Counted from the stretch's first letter, positions 8,529-18,411 are shown. The stretch: 64,000 bases of DNA from Bifidobacterium sp. N4G05 (GCF_002742445.1 NZ_NJNQ01000001.1:335427-399426), one strand, 5' to 3'. Notes: generated from the sequence alone by a model not told the origin. Program-made: numbers and translations.

Positions 8529-9932
8529 TCACAGATCAGCCGGAGACGAGATGGTACCGCGGATGGCCGTTGCGGCGGCGACCGCCGGCGACGCCAGATG
8601 CGTACGCGACCCCTTGCCCTGTCGACCTTCGAAATTGCGGTTCGAAGTGGAGATGGAACGTTCGCGGGCCACCATCTTGTCGGGGTTCATGCCCAGGCAC
8701 ATGGAGCAGCCTGCGTTACGCCATTCGGCACCGAAGTCCTTGAAGATCTTGTCAAGTCCTTCCTTTTCCGCCTGCAAACGCACGCGAGAGGAGGCCGGCA
8801 CCACGAGCACGCGGTGAATGTTTTCGGCCTTGTGATGCCCCTTCATAATGGAAGCGGCCACACGCAGATCCTCGAGACGTCCGTTGGTGCAGGAACCGAT
8901 GAACACGGTATCCACGGCAATGTCTTTGATGCGCATGCCCGGCGTCAAGCCCATGTAGGCAATGGCACGCTCGGCCGCGGTGCGCTCGGTTTCATCGTTG
9001 AACGAAGCCGGATCCGGCACCACGCCGGAAATCTTGATGCCCTGACCCGGGTTGGTGCCCCACGTCACATACGGCTCGAGATCTTCGGCCTTGATGGTCA
9101 CTTCCTTGTCGAATACGGCGTCGTCATCGGTTTTCAGCGTCTTCCAGTATTCGATGGCCTTGTCCCACATTTCACCTTCCGGCGCATGCGGGCGTCCCTT
9201 CAGATATTCGAACGTCACTTCGTCCGGCGCGATCATGCCGGCGCGAGCGCCCGCTTCGATCGACATGTTGCAGATGGTCATGCGTGCGTCCATCGACAGT
9301 TTCTTGATGGCCTCACCACGATATTCAATGACGTGCCCTTGGCCGCCACCGGTGCCGATCTTCGCGATAATCGCAAGAATAATGTCTTTTGCGGTGACGC
9401 CCTTCGGCAGTTCACCTTCGATATTCACGGCCATGGTTTTGAACGGCTTCAGGCTCAGGGTCTGCGTTGCCATAACATGTTCGACTTCGGAGGTGCCGAT
9501 GCCGATGGCCATGGCACCGAACGCGCCGTGCGTGGAGGTGTGCGAGTCACCGCACACGATCGTCATGCCCGGCTGCGTCAGGCCCAGCACCGGCGCGAAC
9601 GCGTGCACCACGCCCTGATCGGCGTCTCCCAGCGGGCACAGACGTACGCCGAAATCCTTGCAGTTCTTTTCGAGCGTGCTTAGCTGCAGCGCGGAGATCT
9701 TATCCGGATTCGGGCGGTCGATGTCGGCAGTCGGCGTGTTGTGATCTTCCGTTGCGATCAGCTGGTCAAGGTGACGTGGCTTGCGTCCGGCCAGTCGCAA
9801 GCCTTCGAATGCCTGCGGACTGGTGACTTCGTGCATGAGCATCAGATCAATGTACAGCAAGTCGGGAGCCCCATCGCTACCCTTGCGTACCAAATGATCG
9901 GCCCAGACCTTCTCGGCCAATGTCGTTCCCAT
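8529..9932 (-). CDS. leuC: 3-isopropylmalate dehydratase large subunit
   Basis: Aconitase-family large subunit that binds the 4Fe-4S cluster. The cluster cysteines lie in [13 protein letters not shown] and [12 protein letters not shown]. The [23 protein letters not shown] block is diagnostic. It has 467 residues, the family length. The start at 9932 follows a strong GAGGAGGT at 7 nt. It is the first gene of leuCD and is divergent from an IclR regulator of the type that controls these genes in other actinobacteria. Confidence 0.96.
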   Translation of the reverse strand: MGTTLAEKVWADHLVRKGSDGAPDLLYIDLMLMHEVTSPQAFEGLRLAGRKPRHLDQLIATEDHNTPTADIDRPNPDKISALQLSTLEKNCKDFGVRLCPLGDADQGVVHAFAPVLGLTQPGMTIVCGDSHTSTHGAFGAMAIGIGTSEVEHVMATQTLSLKPFKTMAVNIEGELPKGVTAKDIILAIIAKIGTGGGQGHVIEYRGEAIKKLSMDARMTICNMSIEAGARAGMIAPDEVTFEYLKGRPHAPEGEMWDKAIEYWKTLKTDDDAVFDKEVTIKAEDLEPYVTWGTNPGQGIKISGVVPDPASFNDETERTAAERAIAYMGLTPGMRIKDIAVDTVFIGSCTNGRLEDLRVAASIMKGHHKAENIHRVLVVPASSRVRLQAEKEGLDKIFKDFGAEWRNAGCSMCLGMNPDKMVARERSISTSNRNFEGRQGKGSRTHLASPAVAAATAIRGTISSPADL

Positions 9933-10280
9933 TGTGGGACCTCCTCGAATTTTTCCTCGCTTTTTCCTCGCGGTATTGCCAACCCGCGTTGTTCGTGCTA
10001 TAAGCCTATGGTGTTCGAGCCTGGTTCGAACGCGTTTATGCCGGTATATGAGATACTTGCATGCAACGCACACATCACATATGCGCCAAGTTCACTCCAG
10101 ATCATGTCAAAATCGCCGCGATTGTGGCATATCTCCCCGTATGTACCTACAAAATCGTTGAAAATTCAGATTTTTTCCAGCTTTTTCCATAACTGCGTAA
10201 AGATTAAAATACCTGCTCTACCGCAGTCCGACATTGCGTACATTTTGCATTTCAATATGTGAGATGGCATAATCCCTCTT
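9933..10280. promoter_or_regulatory. leuC / ltbR divergent intergenic region
   Basis: About 350 bases between two divergent starts. It must hold the leuC promoter and, near 10245-10273, the promoter of the regulator. By analogy with the NdgR/LtbR family it should hold the operator as well, but I could not fix an operator by eye. Confidence 0.5.
10245..10273 (+). promoter_or_regulatory. promoter of the IclR gene (leaderless)
   Basis: The -35 box TTGCAT (10245-10250) and -10 box CATAAT (10268-10273) are 17 bp apart. The expected transcript start, about 7 nt downstream, falls on the ATG at 10281. No ribosome site precedes the ATG, so the mRNA is probably leaderless. Confidence 0.65.
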
Positions 10281-11102
10281 ATGACTTCTTCGAATACAAG
10301 CACCACCATGCCTGAATCGCAGTCGGATGAGACTGAGCTTCCAGCTGAGACCCACCACACGACGTCTTCTCAAAGCAATGAGATTCATTCCGGTGTGGGC
10401 GTGCTTGACAAGACCGTCAAAATCCTTGACGCGCTTGAATCCGGTCCGGCAACGCTCGGACAGCTGGTTTCCTCGACGGGCTTGGCCCGACCGACCGCGC
10501 ATCGTCTGGCGATTGCGTTGGAGCGTCACCGTTTCGTGCTGCGCGATCAGCATGGTCGTTTCGTGCTTGGCTCGCGTTTTGCGGAATTGGCCGCTGCTGC
10601 CGGCGAGGATCGTTTGCTGACCGCAGCCGCGCCGATTTTGCAGACGTTGCTGGATCGCACTGGCGAATCCGCGCAGATTTACCGCCGTCAAGGCGATATG
10701 CGCGTGTGCATCGCCGCCGTGGAGCGCGCTTCCGGTTTGCGTGATTCCATTCCGGTTGGTGCGATGCTGTCGATGGAGGCCGGTTCCGCGGCCCAGATTT
10801 TGCTGGCTTGGGAGGATTCCGAACGCCTGCATCAGGGGTTGCGTCACGCCAAGTTCACCGCGGCCAAGCTTACCGCCGTGCGCAAGCGCGGTTGGGCCGA
10901 GTCGGTCAACGAGCGCGATGAAGGCGTATGCTCGATTTCCGCGCCGATTCGCAATGCTTCCGGTCAGGTGATTGCCGCAATTTCGATTTCCGGCCCGGAC
11001 GGTCGTATGGGGTCCAATCCCGGACGCCGTTACGCCCCGCTGGTTATGGCTGCCGGCAAGTATTTGACCGACGCCTTGATTAAGGCTTCTTCCGGTCGCT
11101 GA
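10281..11102 (+). CDS. IclR-family regulator, LtbR/NdgR-like
   Basis: DNA-binding regulator. After a flexible acidic N-terminus (about 35 residues) comes the winged helix-turn-helix (VLDKTVKILDALESGPATLGQLVSSTG onward, about residues 38-95), then the IclR effector domain ending ISISGPDGRMG. It has 273 residues. In Corynebacterium and Streptomyces the divergent IclR neighbour of leuCD (LtbR, NdgR) controls leucine and related genes. The same divergent arrangement here makes that role likely, but the effector is not visible in the sequence. The start codon is probably read without a leader. Confidence 0.85.
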   Translation: MTSSNTSTTMPESQSDETELPAETHHTTSSQSNEIHSGVGVLDKTVKILDALESGPATLGQLVSSTGLARPTAHRLAIALERHRFVLRDQHGRFVLGSRFAELAAAAGEDRLLTAAAPILQTLLDRTGESAQIYRRQGDMRVCIAAVERASGLRDSIPVGAMLSMEAGSAAQILLAWEDSERLHQGLRHAKFTAAKLTAVRKRGWAESVNERDEGVCSISAPIRNASGQVIAAISISGPDGRMGSNPGRRYAPLVMAAGKYLTDALIKASSGR

Positions 11103-11222
11103 CGGGCAATATACAGCCTCTCAACCGTGTTCCGCGATGCATGCAGGACACGGTTTTGCTATTTCCTGCCTTCCGCAAGTTTTGCCATTTCCTTGCAGGA
11201 TTTGTCATTTCGCTCTTTTCAG

Positions 11223-12728
11223 CTACTTCTTACGCAGCCAAGTCAACAGTTTGCTCCACCATGTCGGCCGATGCAGCAGATCCACGCCTTCGGATTCGGG
11301 CTTCGATTCACTGGTCATGCCGTACGCGTACGCCTTGCCCGCGCTCGGTTTGCCCACCAATTCGCCGTATTCAAGCAGCTGCGTACGCGGCTCGTACGGA
11401 TGGCGGATGTCGAACTCGATCAGCCGCGCGGCCCGCTTCTGCGGCACCGGACCATACGATCCGAAACCGCTGGTGGGCGACGCGATCATCATCAGACCGC
11501 CAACCTTGCCTGGCGAAGCCGCCGTCTGCGCATCAGCCGAGGCCATTTCTCGCGAAACCGGCACTGTTCCAACGAATGCGTTGCGGTGATCATGTCCCGC
11601 GGAAATCGCAAAATAGTCATGCTGTTCCAATATCGCGAATTCACCGCTGTCGGCATCCGGGCAGCTGACACCCTCCCCCAGATAACTGCCGGGAAGCGTT
11701 TTTTCCTCATCCAAAACGTAATGTTTTCCAGCGAAATTGCGGTAGCCTTCAATCGCACGTGCCGCATTCGCTGCGGCCGGCTTAAGCAGTTGGTAATACT
11801 GTTGCACCGGAAAATGCTGGAATACCATGCACGGGACCGCCGGTTCCTGCGATCGCCCAATTTCCTGCGATTGCGCACGCATCGCTTTCGGCACTTCGGC
11901 AAGAAATCGCAACGCCTCCGCGGACGGACTTCCGTACCCGCCGGAACGCGCGTAATCGCCCGAATCCAGCAATACCAAGCCCAGCACGGACATCGTATGG
12001 TCCACATCGGCAACCGGCAATGCGAAGGTGCCCGGCTCGCAAGCGAATACGCGCTGATTCGGCAAATACGATTCCGCCCGGAGTTGCACGAAACCTGCAG
12101 CTTCCGCAGAATCCATGCTTCCCACAGAATTTGCAGAATTTGCGCCCCCGAGGCCGCTCTCGCCTCCCGTAGGCTCAGGGTTCACGCATCCGGGAAATTC
12201 CCTGCAAATGCTTTCGATTTCCGCATTGCTGAGCCCGCATTGAAAATCGTGGTTGCCGAATGTCACCGCCCACGGAATGCCGCGATCGGCAAGCGGACGC
12301 ACGAGCTGTTCGACAGTGGCGCGCACGGATGCGCAGGTGCGTTCCAGCGCAGCTTCGAACCGTTCTGACGCTTCGGAAGACTTGGATGAAGCGGTTTTGG
12401 AGGAAATCCCCGCGGCAGCGCTCCAACGACGTTTGCGCGTGGTTTGCGCGTATGCGGGATCATATCCTGCGATCTGATTGCCGGTGAAGATGACGATATC
12501 CGGCCTTGTGGCATCCAGTGACGCTTCGATGAGTTTGACGGTGTCTTTGCTGACTTTCGGCCCGTCTTGAATGTCGGCAAGCTGCAGAACGCGGAATTTG
12601 CCGGATTGGTGGAATTGCAATCGTCCCAGTCGCGCGGATACGGAAAGCGGGCGATCGTCGCCTTCTTCCGCCGGTTGGATGCGCGGTCGCGTGGCGGCGG
12701 CTTTTGCTGCGTTCTGCAATTCAGTCAT
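11223..12728 (-). CDS. metallophosphoesterase with altered metal motif
   Basis: Calcineurin-like phosphoesterase of 501 residues. The blocks are ADIQDG (about 51-56), IFTGNQIAGYD (80-90), TFGNHDFQCG and AGHDHRNAF. The second block normally reads GD, with the Asp bridging the two metals. Here it is GN (Asn84, codon AAT). The paralogue at 56913-58508 keeps GD. No signal peptide or membrane segment is seen from the ATG at 12728. A basic, Trp-rich tail (WWSKLLTWLRKK) ends the protein and might touch membrane. The substrate is unknown. The start follows AGGAAG closely; longer N-termini are possible. Confidence 0.8.
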   Translation of the reverse strand: MTELQNAAKAAATRPRIQPAEEGDDRPLSVSARLGRLQFHQSGKFRVLQLADIQDGPKVSKDTVKLIEASLDATRPDIVIFTGNQIAGYDPAYAQTTRKRRWSAAAGISSKTASSKSSEASERFEAALERTCASVRATVEQLVRPLADRGIPWAVTFGNHDFQCGLSNAEIESICREFPGCVNPEPTGGESGLGGANSANSVGSMDSAEAAGFVQLRAESYLPNQRVFACEPGTFALPVADVDHTMSVLGLVLLDSGDYARSGGYGSPSAEALRFLAEVPKAMRAQSQEIGRSQEPAVPCMVFQHFPVQQYYQLLKPAAANAARAIEGYRNFAGKHYVLDEEKTLPGSYLGEGVSCPDADSGEFAILEQHDYFAISAGHDHRNAFVGTVPVSREMASADAQTAASPGKVGGLMMIASPTSGFGSYGPVPQKRAARLIEFDIRHPYEPRTQLLEYGELVGKPSAGKAYAYGMTSESKPESEGVDLLHRPTWWSKLLTWLRKK

Positions 12729-12790
12729 GCTTCCTAGGGTAGTGCAATTTTCTTGGACTATGTTGTACTGGCAGACATGCTTGCGAAAAA

Positions 12791-12815
12791 CAAAAAACCC
12801 TCGCATCTGCGAGGG
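12791..12815 (-). terminator. terminator of the tRNA operon
   Basis: Stem CCCTCGCA/TGCGAGGG (12798-12805 with 12808-12815) followed on the minus strand by a T6 run, directly after tRNA-Gln. Confidence 0.88.
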
Positions 12816-12819
12816 TCAT

Positions 12820-12894
12820 TGGCTGGGATGCCTGGACTCGAACCAAGAATGGCTGAACCAGAATCAGCTGTGTTGCCAATTACACCACATCCCA
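12820..12894 (-). tRNA. tRNA-Gln(CTG)
   Basis: Acceptor arms TGGGATG and CATCCCA pair perfectly. The anticodon arm GCTGA/TCAGC encloses the loop TTCTGGT, giving anticodon CTG. GGTTCGAGTCC forms the T arm. CCA is encoded in the DNA. It is the second gene of a two-tRNA transcript. Confidence 0.95.
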
Positions 12895-12932
12895 ATTTGG
12901 CAGGCGTGGCAACTTCGAAAAGTTGTCCGTCG

Positions 12933-13005
12933 TACCCCCGACCGGATTTGAACCGGTGTTGGCGCCGTGAGAGGGCGTAGTCCTAGACCGCTAGACGACG
13001 GGGGC
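12933..13005 (-). tRNA. tRNA-Glu(CTC)
   Basis: The acceptor 5' strand GCCCCCG pairs with CGGGGGT. The anticodon loop CTCTCAC gives anticodon CTC. The T arm is GGTTCAAATCC. No CCA is encoded. It is followed 38 bp later by tRNA-Gln. Confidence 0.93.
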
Positions 13006-13056
13006 TTGAGTTATTGCTGTGATTCTCAGCTGAGCCGTGAACCGCAACGAGTGATA

Positions 13057-13085
13057 AATATACGCGAATCCGTAGGAGTGCGCAA
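13057..13085 (-). promoter_or_regulatory. promoter of tRNA-Glu/tRNA-Gln operon
   Basis: On the minus strand, -35 TTGCGC (13080-13085) and -10 TATATT (13057-13062) are separated by exactly 17 bp, about 50 bp ahead of tRNA-Glu. Confidence 0.7.
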
Positions 13086-13134
13086 GTCACGGCGTGTCGC
13101 GCCATTTTCCGCCATTCTTAAACAGCATCCCAGA

Positions 13135-13170
13135 ACAACAAACCCGCTGGAACGGAACATTCCAGCGGGT
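13135..13170 (-). terminator. terminator of gltX
   Basis: Perfect 10-bp stem CCCGCTGGAA/TTCCAGCGGG (13143-13152 with 13160-13169), followed on the minus strand by a T-rich stretch. It separates gltX from the tRNA operon. Confidence 0.8.
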
Positions 13171-13209
13171 CGACAGTCATGCGATCGGCAAAATCACACC
13201 ATCAGCGCA

Positions 13210-14730
13210 TCACAGGTGCTCGCGCAAGCCCTGCAAGCGTGCGACGGTGATCTCCTTGCCAACGATCTCCATGGATTCGAACAGCGGCGGAGACACGCGA
13301 CGGCCGCTCATGGCCACACGCACCGGACCGAACGCCAGACGCGGCTTGTAACCGCCATCTTCGATCAGCGACTTGTTCAGTGTCTCATGCAGGAAGTCGG
13401 TCTTCCAATCATCTTCAGCAACGTCGGAAAGCGCCGCAATGGCGGCGTCGAGCACTGCCGGAGCGGAATCCTTCAACTGCTTCTTGGCGTCATCATCAGG
13501 CTCGATGTAGCCCTCGGTGGAGAGCAGCGAGCCCACCATGCCGGCGACCTCGCCCAGCAGGCGCACGCGCGGCTGCACGAGCTCCACGGAAGCGGACAGC
13601 ACCTCACGCTCGCGATCGGTCAGCGCATCCCAGGAATCGGCGGAGACCACGCCATCGCGGTTCAGGTACGGCACGGCACGGTTCAGGAAGTCCTGCGGCT
13701 CAAGCATACGGATGTGCTCGGCGTTGATGGAAATGGCCTTGTCGAGGTCGAAACGGGCCGGATTGGCCTTGACGTCACGCACGTCGAACTTTTCGATCAT
13801 TTCTTCCATGGAGAACACGTCGCGGTCGGCGGCGATGGACCAACCCAGCAGCGCCAGGTAGTTCAGCAGGCCTTCGCGAATGAAACCGTTGTCGCGATGC
13901 AGGAACAGATTGGATTCCGGGTCACGCTTGGAAAGCTTCTTGTTGCCCTGGCCCATCACGTACGGCATGTGGCCGAACAGCGGCATTTCCTTGGCCACGC
14001 CCAGCTCGATCAGGTAACGGTAGAGCACGATCTGACGCGGGGTGGAGCTCAGCAGGTCCTCGCCGCGCAGCACCACGTTGATGTTCATCATGGCGTCGTC
14101 GACCGGGTTGGTCAACGTGTACAGCGGATCGCCGTTCGGGCGCACGATCACGTAATCCGGCACGGAACCAGCCTTGAACTCGATGCGGCCACGGATCAGA
14201 TCGTCGAACGCGACATCCTCATCGGGCATGCGGATACGCAGGGCGGGCTTGCGGCCTTCGGCACGGAAGGCGGCCTTCTGCTCTTCGGTGAGATCACGGT
14301 CGTAGCCGTCGTAACCGAAAGCCTTCGGGCGGCCGGCGGCCACGTTGCGGGCTTCGATTTCTTCCGGAGTGGAGAAGGATTCGTATGCATAGCCGGCTTC
14401 AAGCAGCTTGGCTGCGACATCCTTGTAGATGTCGCCGCGCTCGGACTGGCGGTACGGGCCGTCGGGGCCACCCACGTTGATGCCCTCGTCCCAGTCGATG
14501 CCCAGCCAATTCAGGGCTTCGATGATCTGGTTGTAGCTTTCCTCGGAGTCGCGCTGGGCGTCCGTATCTTCAATACGGAACACGAACGTGCCCTTGGTAT
14601 GGCGGGCCTCAGCCCAGTTGAACAGTGCGGTGCGGACCATGCCGACGTGCGGAATGCCGGTCGGGGACGGGCAGAAACGCACGCGAACATGCTCAGGAAG
14701 TTCTGGTTTGGTGTTTTCAGCTTCAGTCAT
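13210..14730 (-). CDS. gltX: glutamyl-tRNA synthetase
   Basis: Class I aminoacyl-tRNA synthetase that charges tRNA-Glu and, where GlnRS is absent, usually also tRNA-Gln. The HIGH-type motif is [10 protein letters not shown] near residue 20, and the KMSKS-type motif is [10 protein letters not shown]. It has 506 residues from the ATG at 14730, preceded by GGAG at 5 nt; an upstream in-frame ATG at 14739 is less likely. Both of its possible substrate tRNAs are encoded right downstream on the same strand. Confidence 0.95.
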   Translation of the reverse strand: MTEAENTKPELPEHVRVRFCPSPTGIPHVGMVRTALFNWAEARHTKGTFVFRIEDTDAQRDSEESYNQIIEALNWLGIDWDEGINVGGPDGPYRQSERGDIYKDVAAKLLEAGYAYESFSTPEEIEARNVAAGRPKAFGYDGYDRDLTEEQKAAFRAEGRKPALRIRMPDEDVAFDDLIRGRIEFKAGSVPDYVIVRPNGDPLYTLTNPVDDAMMNINVVLRGEDLLSSTPRQIVLYRYLIELGVAKEMPLFGHMPYVMGQGNKKLSKRDPESNLFLHRDNGFIREGLLNYLALLGWSIAADRDVFSMEEMIEKFDVRDVKANPARFDLDKAISINAEHIRMLEPQDFLNRAVPYLNRDGVVSADSWDALTDREREVLSASVELVQPRVRLLGEVAGMVGSLLSTEGYIEPDDDAKKQLKDSAPAVLDAAIAALSDVAEDDWKTDFLHETLNKSLIEDGGYKPRLAFGPVRVAMSGRRVSPPLFESMEIVGKEITVARLQGLREHL

Positions 14731-15051
14731 AAGCTCCATTGTGCCCCGCAAACCGGACGTGCCATCCAGTCCCACGCACCAACTCGCTTTTCGCGGTCAT
14801 GAACATCCTGCAGCTAATTGACCCGATGATCGCAGCCACCAATCCTTACAACACCATGCTGGGCATGAGCCGCGCCATCGACGGACTTCCCCAACGCGTC
14901 AGAAGATGCCCCAAGTCAAAGGGGATTTTTGCGGGGTCCGTCGGGATTGTCCCACACTGCAATATTTTTCGGTATTTTTGGCGATGCAAGAGTACTGTGT
15001 TAATCGACTTCACTTTTTTGATGTCGATTCACTTTCCGAAAGGGTAATCTA
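14731..15051. other. intergenic region between gltX and DUF805 gene
   Basis: About 320 bases upstream of two divergent genes. Just ahead of the DUF805 start a hairpin can form (AATCGACTTCA with TGATGTCGATT, about 15002-15029), followed by the ribosome site GAAAGGG. A 300-nt open frame runs through the region, but its residues look random and it has no start signal. Confidence 0.45.
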
Positions 15052-16395
15052 ATGACGGACCCCAACCAATATAATCCGCAGAACCCGCAGCAGGCCCAGC
15101 AATATGGCGGTTACGGCTCCTACGGTCAGAATGATTACGGCCAGCAGGCACCGCAATACGGCGCACCCGACTACGGCCAGCAGGCACCCCAGTATGGCGC
15201 GCCTCAATACAGCGCACCGCAATACGGCAATGCGGCCGGATACAACCAGCAGCAGCCGCAATACGGCGCACCGCAACCTCAGCCACAGGGGTCCGGCAGC
15301 TTCTTCGCACTGACCGCTCCGCTCGACCAGCCGGCCTACAACTGCACCATCGGCGAGGCGTTCATCCGCTTCTGGAAAAAGTACGCCACGTTCAAGGGCC
15401 GCGCCTCCCGCGGCGAATTCTGGTGGTGGGTTCTGTGCACATTCATCATCCAGATCGCGTTTGCCGTCATCTTCGCGGTGTTGGGCGCCATCATCGACAG
15501 CAATACAGCCAATGGAATGCGAAGCTTCGTCAACACCATTTGGGCACTGGCAACGATTGTTCCATCCCTTGCGCTTTCCGTTCGCCGCCTGCACGACACC
15601 AACAAGGCCGGCACCACGCTGGTCATCCTCTACGCGATTGACTTCATCGGTGGCGTTCTGCTGAGCGTCGGCCTCGTCATGACGGGACTTGGCGCCATTT
15701 CCGTAATCGGTGGCGGATCGAGCTCGACTGGCACAGCCGGCATACTCCTGTTGATCATCGGTTTCATCGCATGCCTGGCCACGTCGATCGTGCTCATTGT
15801 GCTCATGGCCAAGAAGACCGATCCAGCCGGCGCACGCTTCGACGATCCGGCAGCCGGCAACGGCTACGCCCCAGCCCCGGGCATGCCACCGACCGCAACC
15901 GCACAATACGCCCCGAACGGCACTCCGGCACCGGTCGCCGACCCGTACGCAGCGGCTGTTCCGACGCCAACCGCTGATCCGTATACGGCAGCCGCTCCGG
16001 CACCTGCAATGCCTGCGCCGACTCCGGCAATGCCCACCGCAGACCCGTATGGCGCTCCGACCCCAGCCCCGGCAGCCACCAACACTCCGTACGGCAACCC
16101 GTATGGCGCTCCTTACGGAACTCCGACCGATCAGTACGCAGCACCTGCGATGCCAGCCGCTCCAGCCGCCCAGTACACTCCGGCCGCCCCGGCAACTCCG
16201 CATGCAGCCCCGGCACCCGAAGCCCCTTCCATGCCGAGCATGCCTCCGCTGCCTACGGTTCCGGAACAGTCCACCCAGCTTGACCAGACGCAGTTCGATC
16301 GCCCCACGTTCGGCAACGATTCGCAGGGCCAGACCCCGTACGGATCCGACAATTCCGACGATTCCGACGATCCTACCGTGTACGGCAACATATAG
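15052..16395 (+). CDS. DUF805 membrane protein with QYGAP repeats
   Basis: 447 residues in three parts. Residues 1-85 are a Tyr/Gln/Pro/Gly-rich tail with repeated QYGAP/DYGQQ units. Residues about 100-260 form a DUF805 domain with four predicted membrane helices and the FKGRASRGEFWWW entry motif. Residues about 265-447 are Pro/Ala-rich with ADPYAAAVPTP-like repeats and end in an acidic DNSDDSDDPTVYG. DUF805 has no established biochemical role. The disordered tails suggest a surface or scaffold function, but that is inference. Confidence 0.85.
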   Translation: MTDPNQYNPQNPQQAQQYGGYGSYGQNDYGQQAPQYGAPDYGQQAPQYGAPQYSAPQYGNAAGYNQQQPQYGAPQPQPQGSGSFFALTAPLDQPAYNCTIGEAFIRFWKKYATFKGRASRGEFWWWVLCTFIIQIAFAVIFAVLGAIIDSNTANGMRSFVNTIWALATIVPSLALSVRRLHDTNKAGTTLVILYAIDFIGGVLLSVGLVMTGLGAISVIGGGSSSTGTAGILLLIIGFIACLATSIVLIVLMAKKTDPAGARFDDPAAGNGYAPAPGMPPTATAQYAPNGTPAPVADPYAAAVPTPTADPYTAAAPAPAMPAPTPAMPTADPYGAPTPAPAATNTPYGNPYGAPYGTPTDQYAAPAMPAAPAAQYTPAAPATPHAAPAPEAPSMPSMPPLPTVPEQSTQLDQTQFDRPTFGNDSQGQTPYGSDNSDDSDDPTVYGNI

Positions 16396-16464
16396 CATTG
16401 ACGAAATATGCAGGTTCAGCACTGAACTTAAGAACCGAACTTGCAATAATCAGTACTACATAAA

Positions 16465-16505
16465 GAAAATCCCGGCACCGCAATCGCAAGTGCCGGGATT
16501 TTCTT
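16465..16505. terminator. bidirectional terminator
   Basis: Arms GAAAATCCCGGCA and TGCCGGGATTTTC flank a short loop, with A-runs on one side and T-runs on the other. It serves the DUF805 gene on plus and the 16557 gene on minus. Confidence 0.85.
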
Positions 16506-16556
16506 ATTCCTATATCGATAATTCCCACTAATTCGGATTATCTCGGATTGCCCACG

Positions 16557-17585
16557 TCACGCAGCATCCGCACCTTCGCCTGAATCACCCGAATCATCGG
16601 AATCATCCATGTAGCTCATACTTTTCATAGCGTCCGTCATCAAATTGAACTTTTCAGCGAGCGCTTCCTTGCTCTTACGTTCATCCTCATCTTTGGCTTC
16701 CTGCTCGGCCCTCTTCGGATCCCAACGCAGGCACTCCGCATGATGATCCCACTCCATACCCGCGCACGGAATGACATTGTCCGCGGTTATGGTGAATGTG
16801 TTGTCGCAGAAGGAATTCTCCTCGAGTGGCGTTGCCCTGCCCGCCTCACGCACAGCATTACGCAGCGCAACCATTCGAGACAAGGTCACGTCGCCGACAT
16901 AGATCGGCGGAACAGCCATCTGCTCGCACAACTCGTTGATGTACAGCATCACCGGCAGCACGCGCACGGTCTGTTCGTCCACATCGTCAATGCCTTCGCA
17001 CATGAGATTCATCAGACCGTCACCCACCGCGAGCGCCGCGAGGAATCGCCCGGTGAGCGTCCTTGGGGTCGTGGTGAAAGCGTAGCAGTAGTTGACATCT
17101 TCCAGCGCTCCGCCGTCGAAGCCCAGGCTGACGCTCTGCCGAATGTACTCCACGATCTTTTGCAGTATATTGCGGACTTCCGTCTCGACATGGGCGTCGA
17201 TGAAGATGCCCAGAATGTCGGCCGCTTCGAAGAACAGGTCGGCATTGTTGGTTTCGGAATAATTGCGCATCACATCGTATGCCTGATTGGCCCGCGTGAG
17301 CGCTTGCACAATTTCCGGATCGCAACCCGGAATCTCGTCCATTCCCTCGTACACGGCTTCCGCCACGGACGGGTTAATCCCGTGGGACAATCGCAGCATT
17401 GCCCTTGCCATGGTGCAGGAGAATCTTACTTGCAGATCTTCCGTGTACTTTGCGTCATTCTCCATCTCCTGAACGGTTTGCAGCGGCCATAATTCCACCA
17501 CTCCAACACAGCTTTCGATGGCAATTTTCATATGAGGCCTATCGAATAATTGATAAAGCGCTCCGTTGTTGATAGTGAAAGCCAT
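16557..17585 (-). CDS. protein of unknown function, acidic tail
   Basis: 342 residues from the ATG at 17585 (AAAGGGG upstream). I do not recognise a family. It looks soluble and mostly helical in the middle (about residues 60-230). A charged segment (EQEAKDEDERKSKEALAEK, about 290-310) could be coiled coil, and it ends in a DDSDDSGDSGEG acidic tail. Three or four Cys are scattered without a zinc motif. The neighbours, DUF805 and a histidine phosphatase, give no clue. Confidence 0.7.
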   Translation of the reverse strand: MAFTINNGALYQLFDRPHMKIAIESCVGVVELWPLQTVQEMENDAKYTEDLQVRFSCTMARAMLRLSHGINPSVAEAVYEGMDEIPGCDPEIVQALTRANQAYDVMRNYSETNNADLFFEAADILGIFIDAHVETEVRNILQKIVEYIRQSVSLGFDGGALEDVNYCYAFTTTPRTLTGRFLAALAVGDGLMNLMCEGIDDVDEQTVRVLPVMLYINELCEQMAVPPIYVGDVTLSRMVALRNAVREAGRATPLEENSFCDNTFTITADNVIPCAGMEWDHHAECLRWDPKRAEQEAKDEDERKSKEALAEKFNLMTDAMKSMSYMDDSDDSGDSGEGADAA

Positions 17586-17751
17586 GCGTGCCCCTTTGCA
17601 GCTTCGACATTTTGTTTTCCTCACTGGACCCAACAGCATCCAGCCCTTCCATGATTGCATGGAATCCCCGTTCTTTCAACAACCGCCGCACTCATTGTCG
17701 CGTGTCTCGGTCAGAAGTTTCCAATCCGGCGATTCCATGCCGCATTATGCG

Positions 17752-18411
17752 CTATTTCACGTCGGCCGCGGGATCGACGTAAGCGATCGACAATACTTTG
17801 CGTGTATCGCAATCGTACGTAATGGAAGTGATGGAGGCGAGTGCCGTATGGCGTAGCAGCATATTATGTTCCGGGTGCCCGGTTTCCAGCATGTGCCTGT
17901 AGCTCCAGATGGGCGATTCATGGCTGACTACGATGATTTGCTCGCCGGGATGCTCCCCCACTTTTTCGAGGGCGAACGCTTGCACACGATGCGCGATCGA
18001 CTGGTAGCTTTCACCCCAGCTTGGCTTCCACAGGTTGCGTACCAGCTTCCAGTTGCCGTTTTTCCAGAGTGCGCCTTCGCCGTAGCCGATGCGCGTGCCG
18101 CGGAATTCGTTGCGCGCTTCGATGATGCGCTCGTCGGTGGTGAGTTCCAGCGGCTCCTCGCCACGGGTTTCACGCACTTCGTTGAGTGCGGTGAGGATTT
18201 CGCCGGCCGTTTCGCGCGTGCGTTCCAGCGGCGACGAGTAGATGGCGGAAACTGTGTTGAGTCGTGGATTGACGGCAATGTAGTGCGCGGTCGCCTGCGC
18301 CATGCGCACACCCACTTCCGACAGGTGGAATCCGGGCAGTCGTTCGTAGAGCAAATGCCCTGGATTTTCGACTTTGCCGTGACGTACGAAATGGATGGTT
18401 GTTGCGGGCAT
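17752..18411 (-). CDS. histidine phosphatase family protein
   Basis: Phosphoglycerate-mutase-like fold. The RHG motif is IHFVRHGKVENPG at the N-terminus, SSPLERTRETA carries the phosphate-binding Arg, and the second catalytic His is in VVSHESPIWSY. It has 219 residues. The ATG at 18411 is chosen because the protein then opens on the catalytic strand; a longer frame exists upstream. The substrate is not predictable; this fold covers sugar phosphates, cofactors and proteins. Confidence 0.85.
   Translation of the reverse strand: MPATTIHFVRHGKVENPGHLLYERLPGFHLSEVGVRMAQATAHYIAVNPRLNTVSAIYSSPLERTRETAGEILTALNEVRETRGEEPLELTTDERIIEARNEFRGTRIGYGEGALWKNGNWKLVRNLWKPSWGESYQSIAHRVQAFALEKVGEHPGEQIIVVSHESPIWSYRHMLETGHPEHNMLLRHTALASITSITYDCDTRKVLSIAYVDPAADVK

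Noticed and set aside
14739..15047. 102-codon open frame between gltX and the DUF805 gene
   Set aside because: It overlaps the gltX start on the other strand, its residues look random, and it has no ribosome site.
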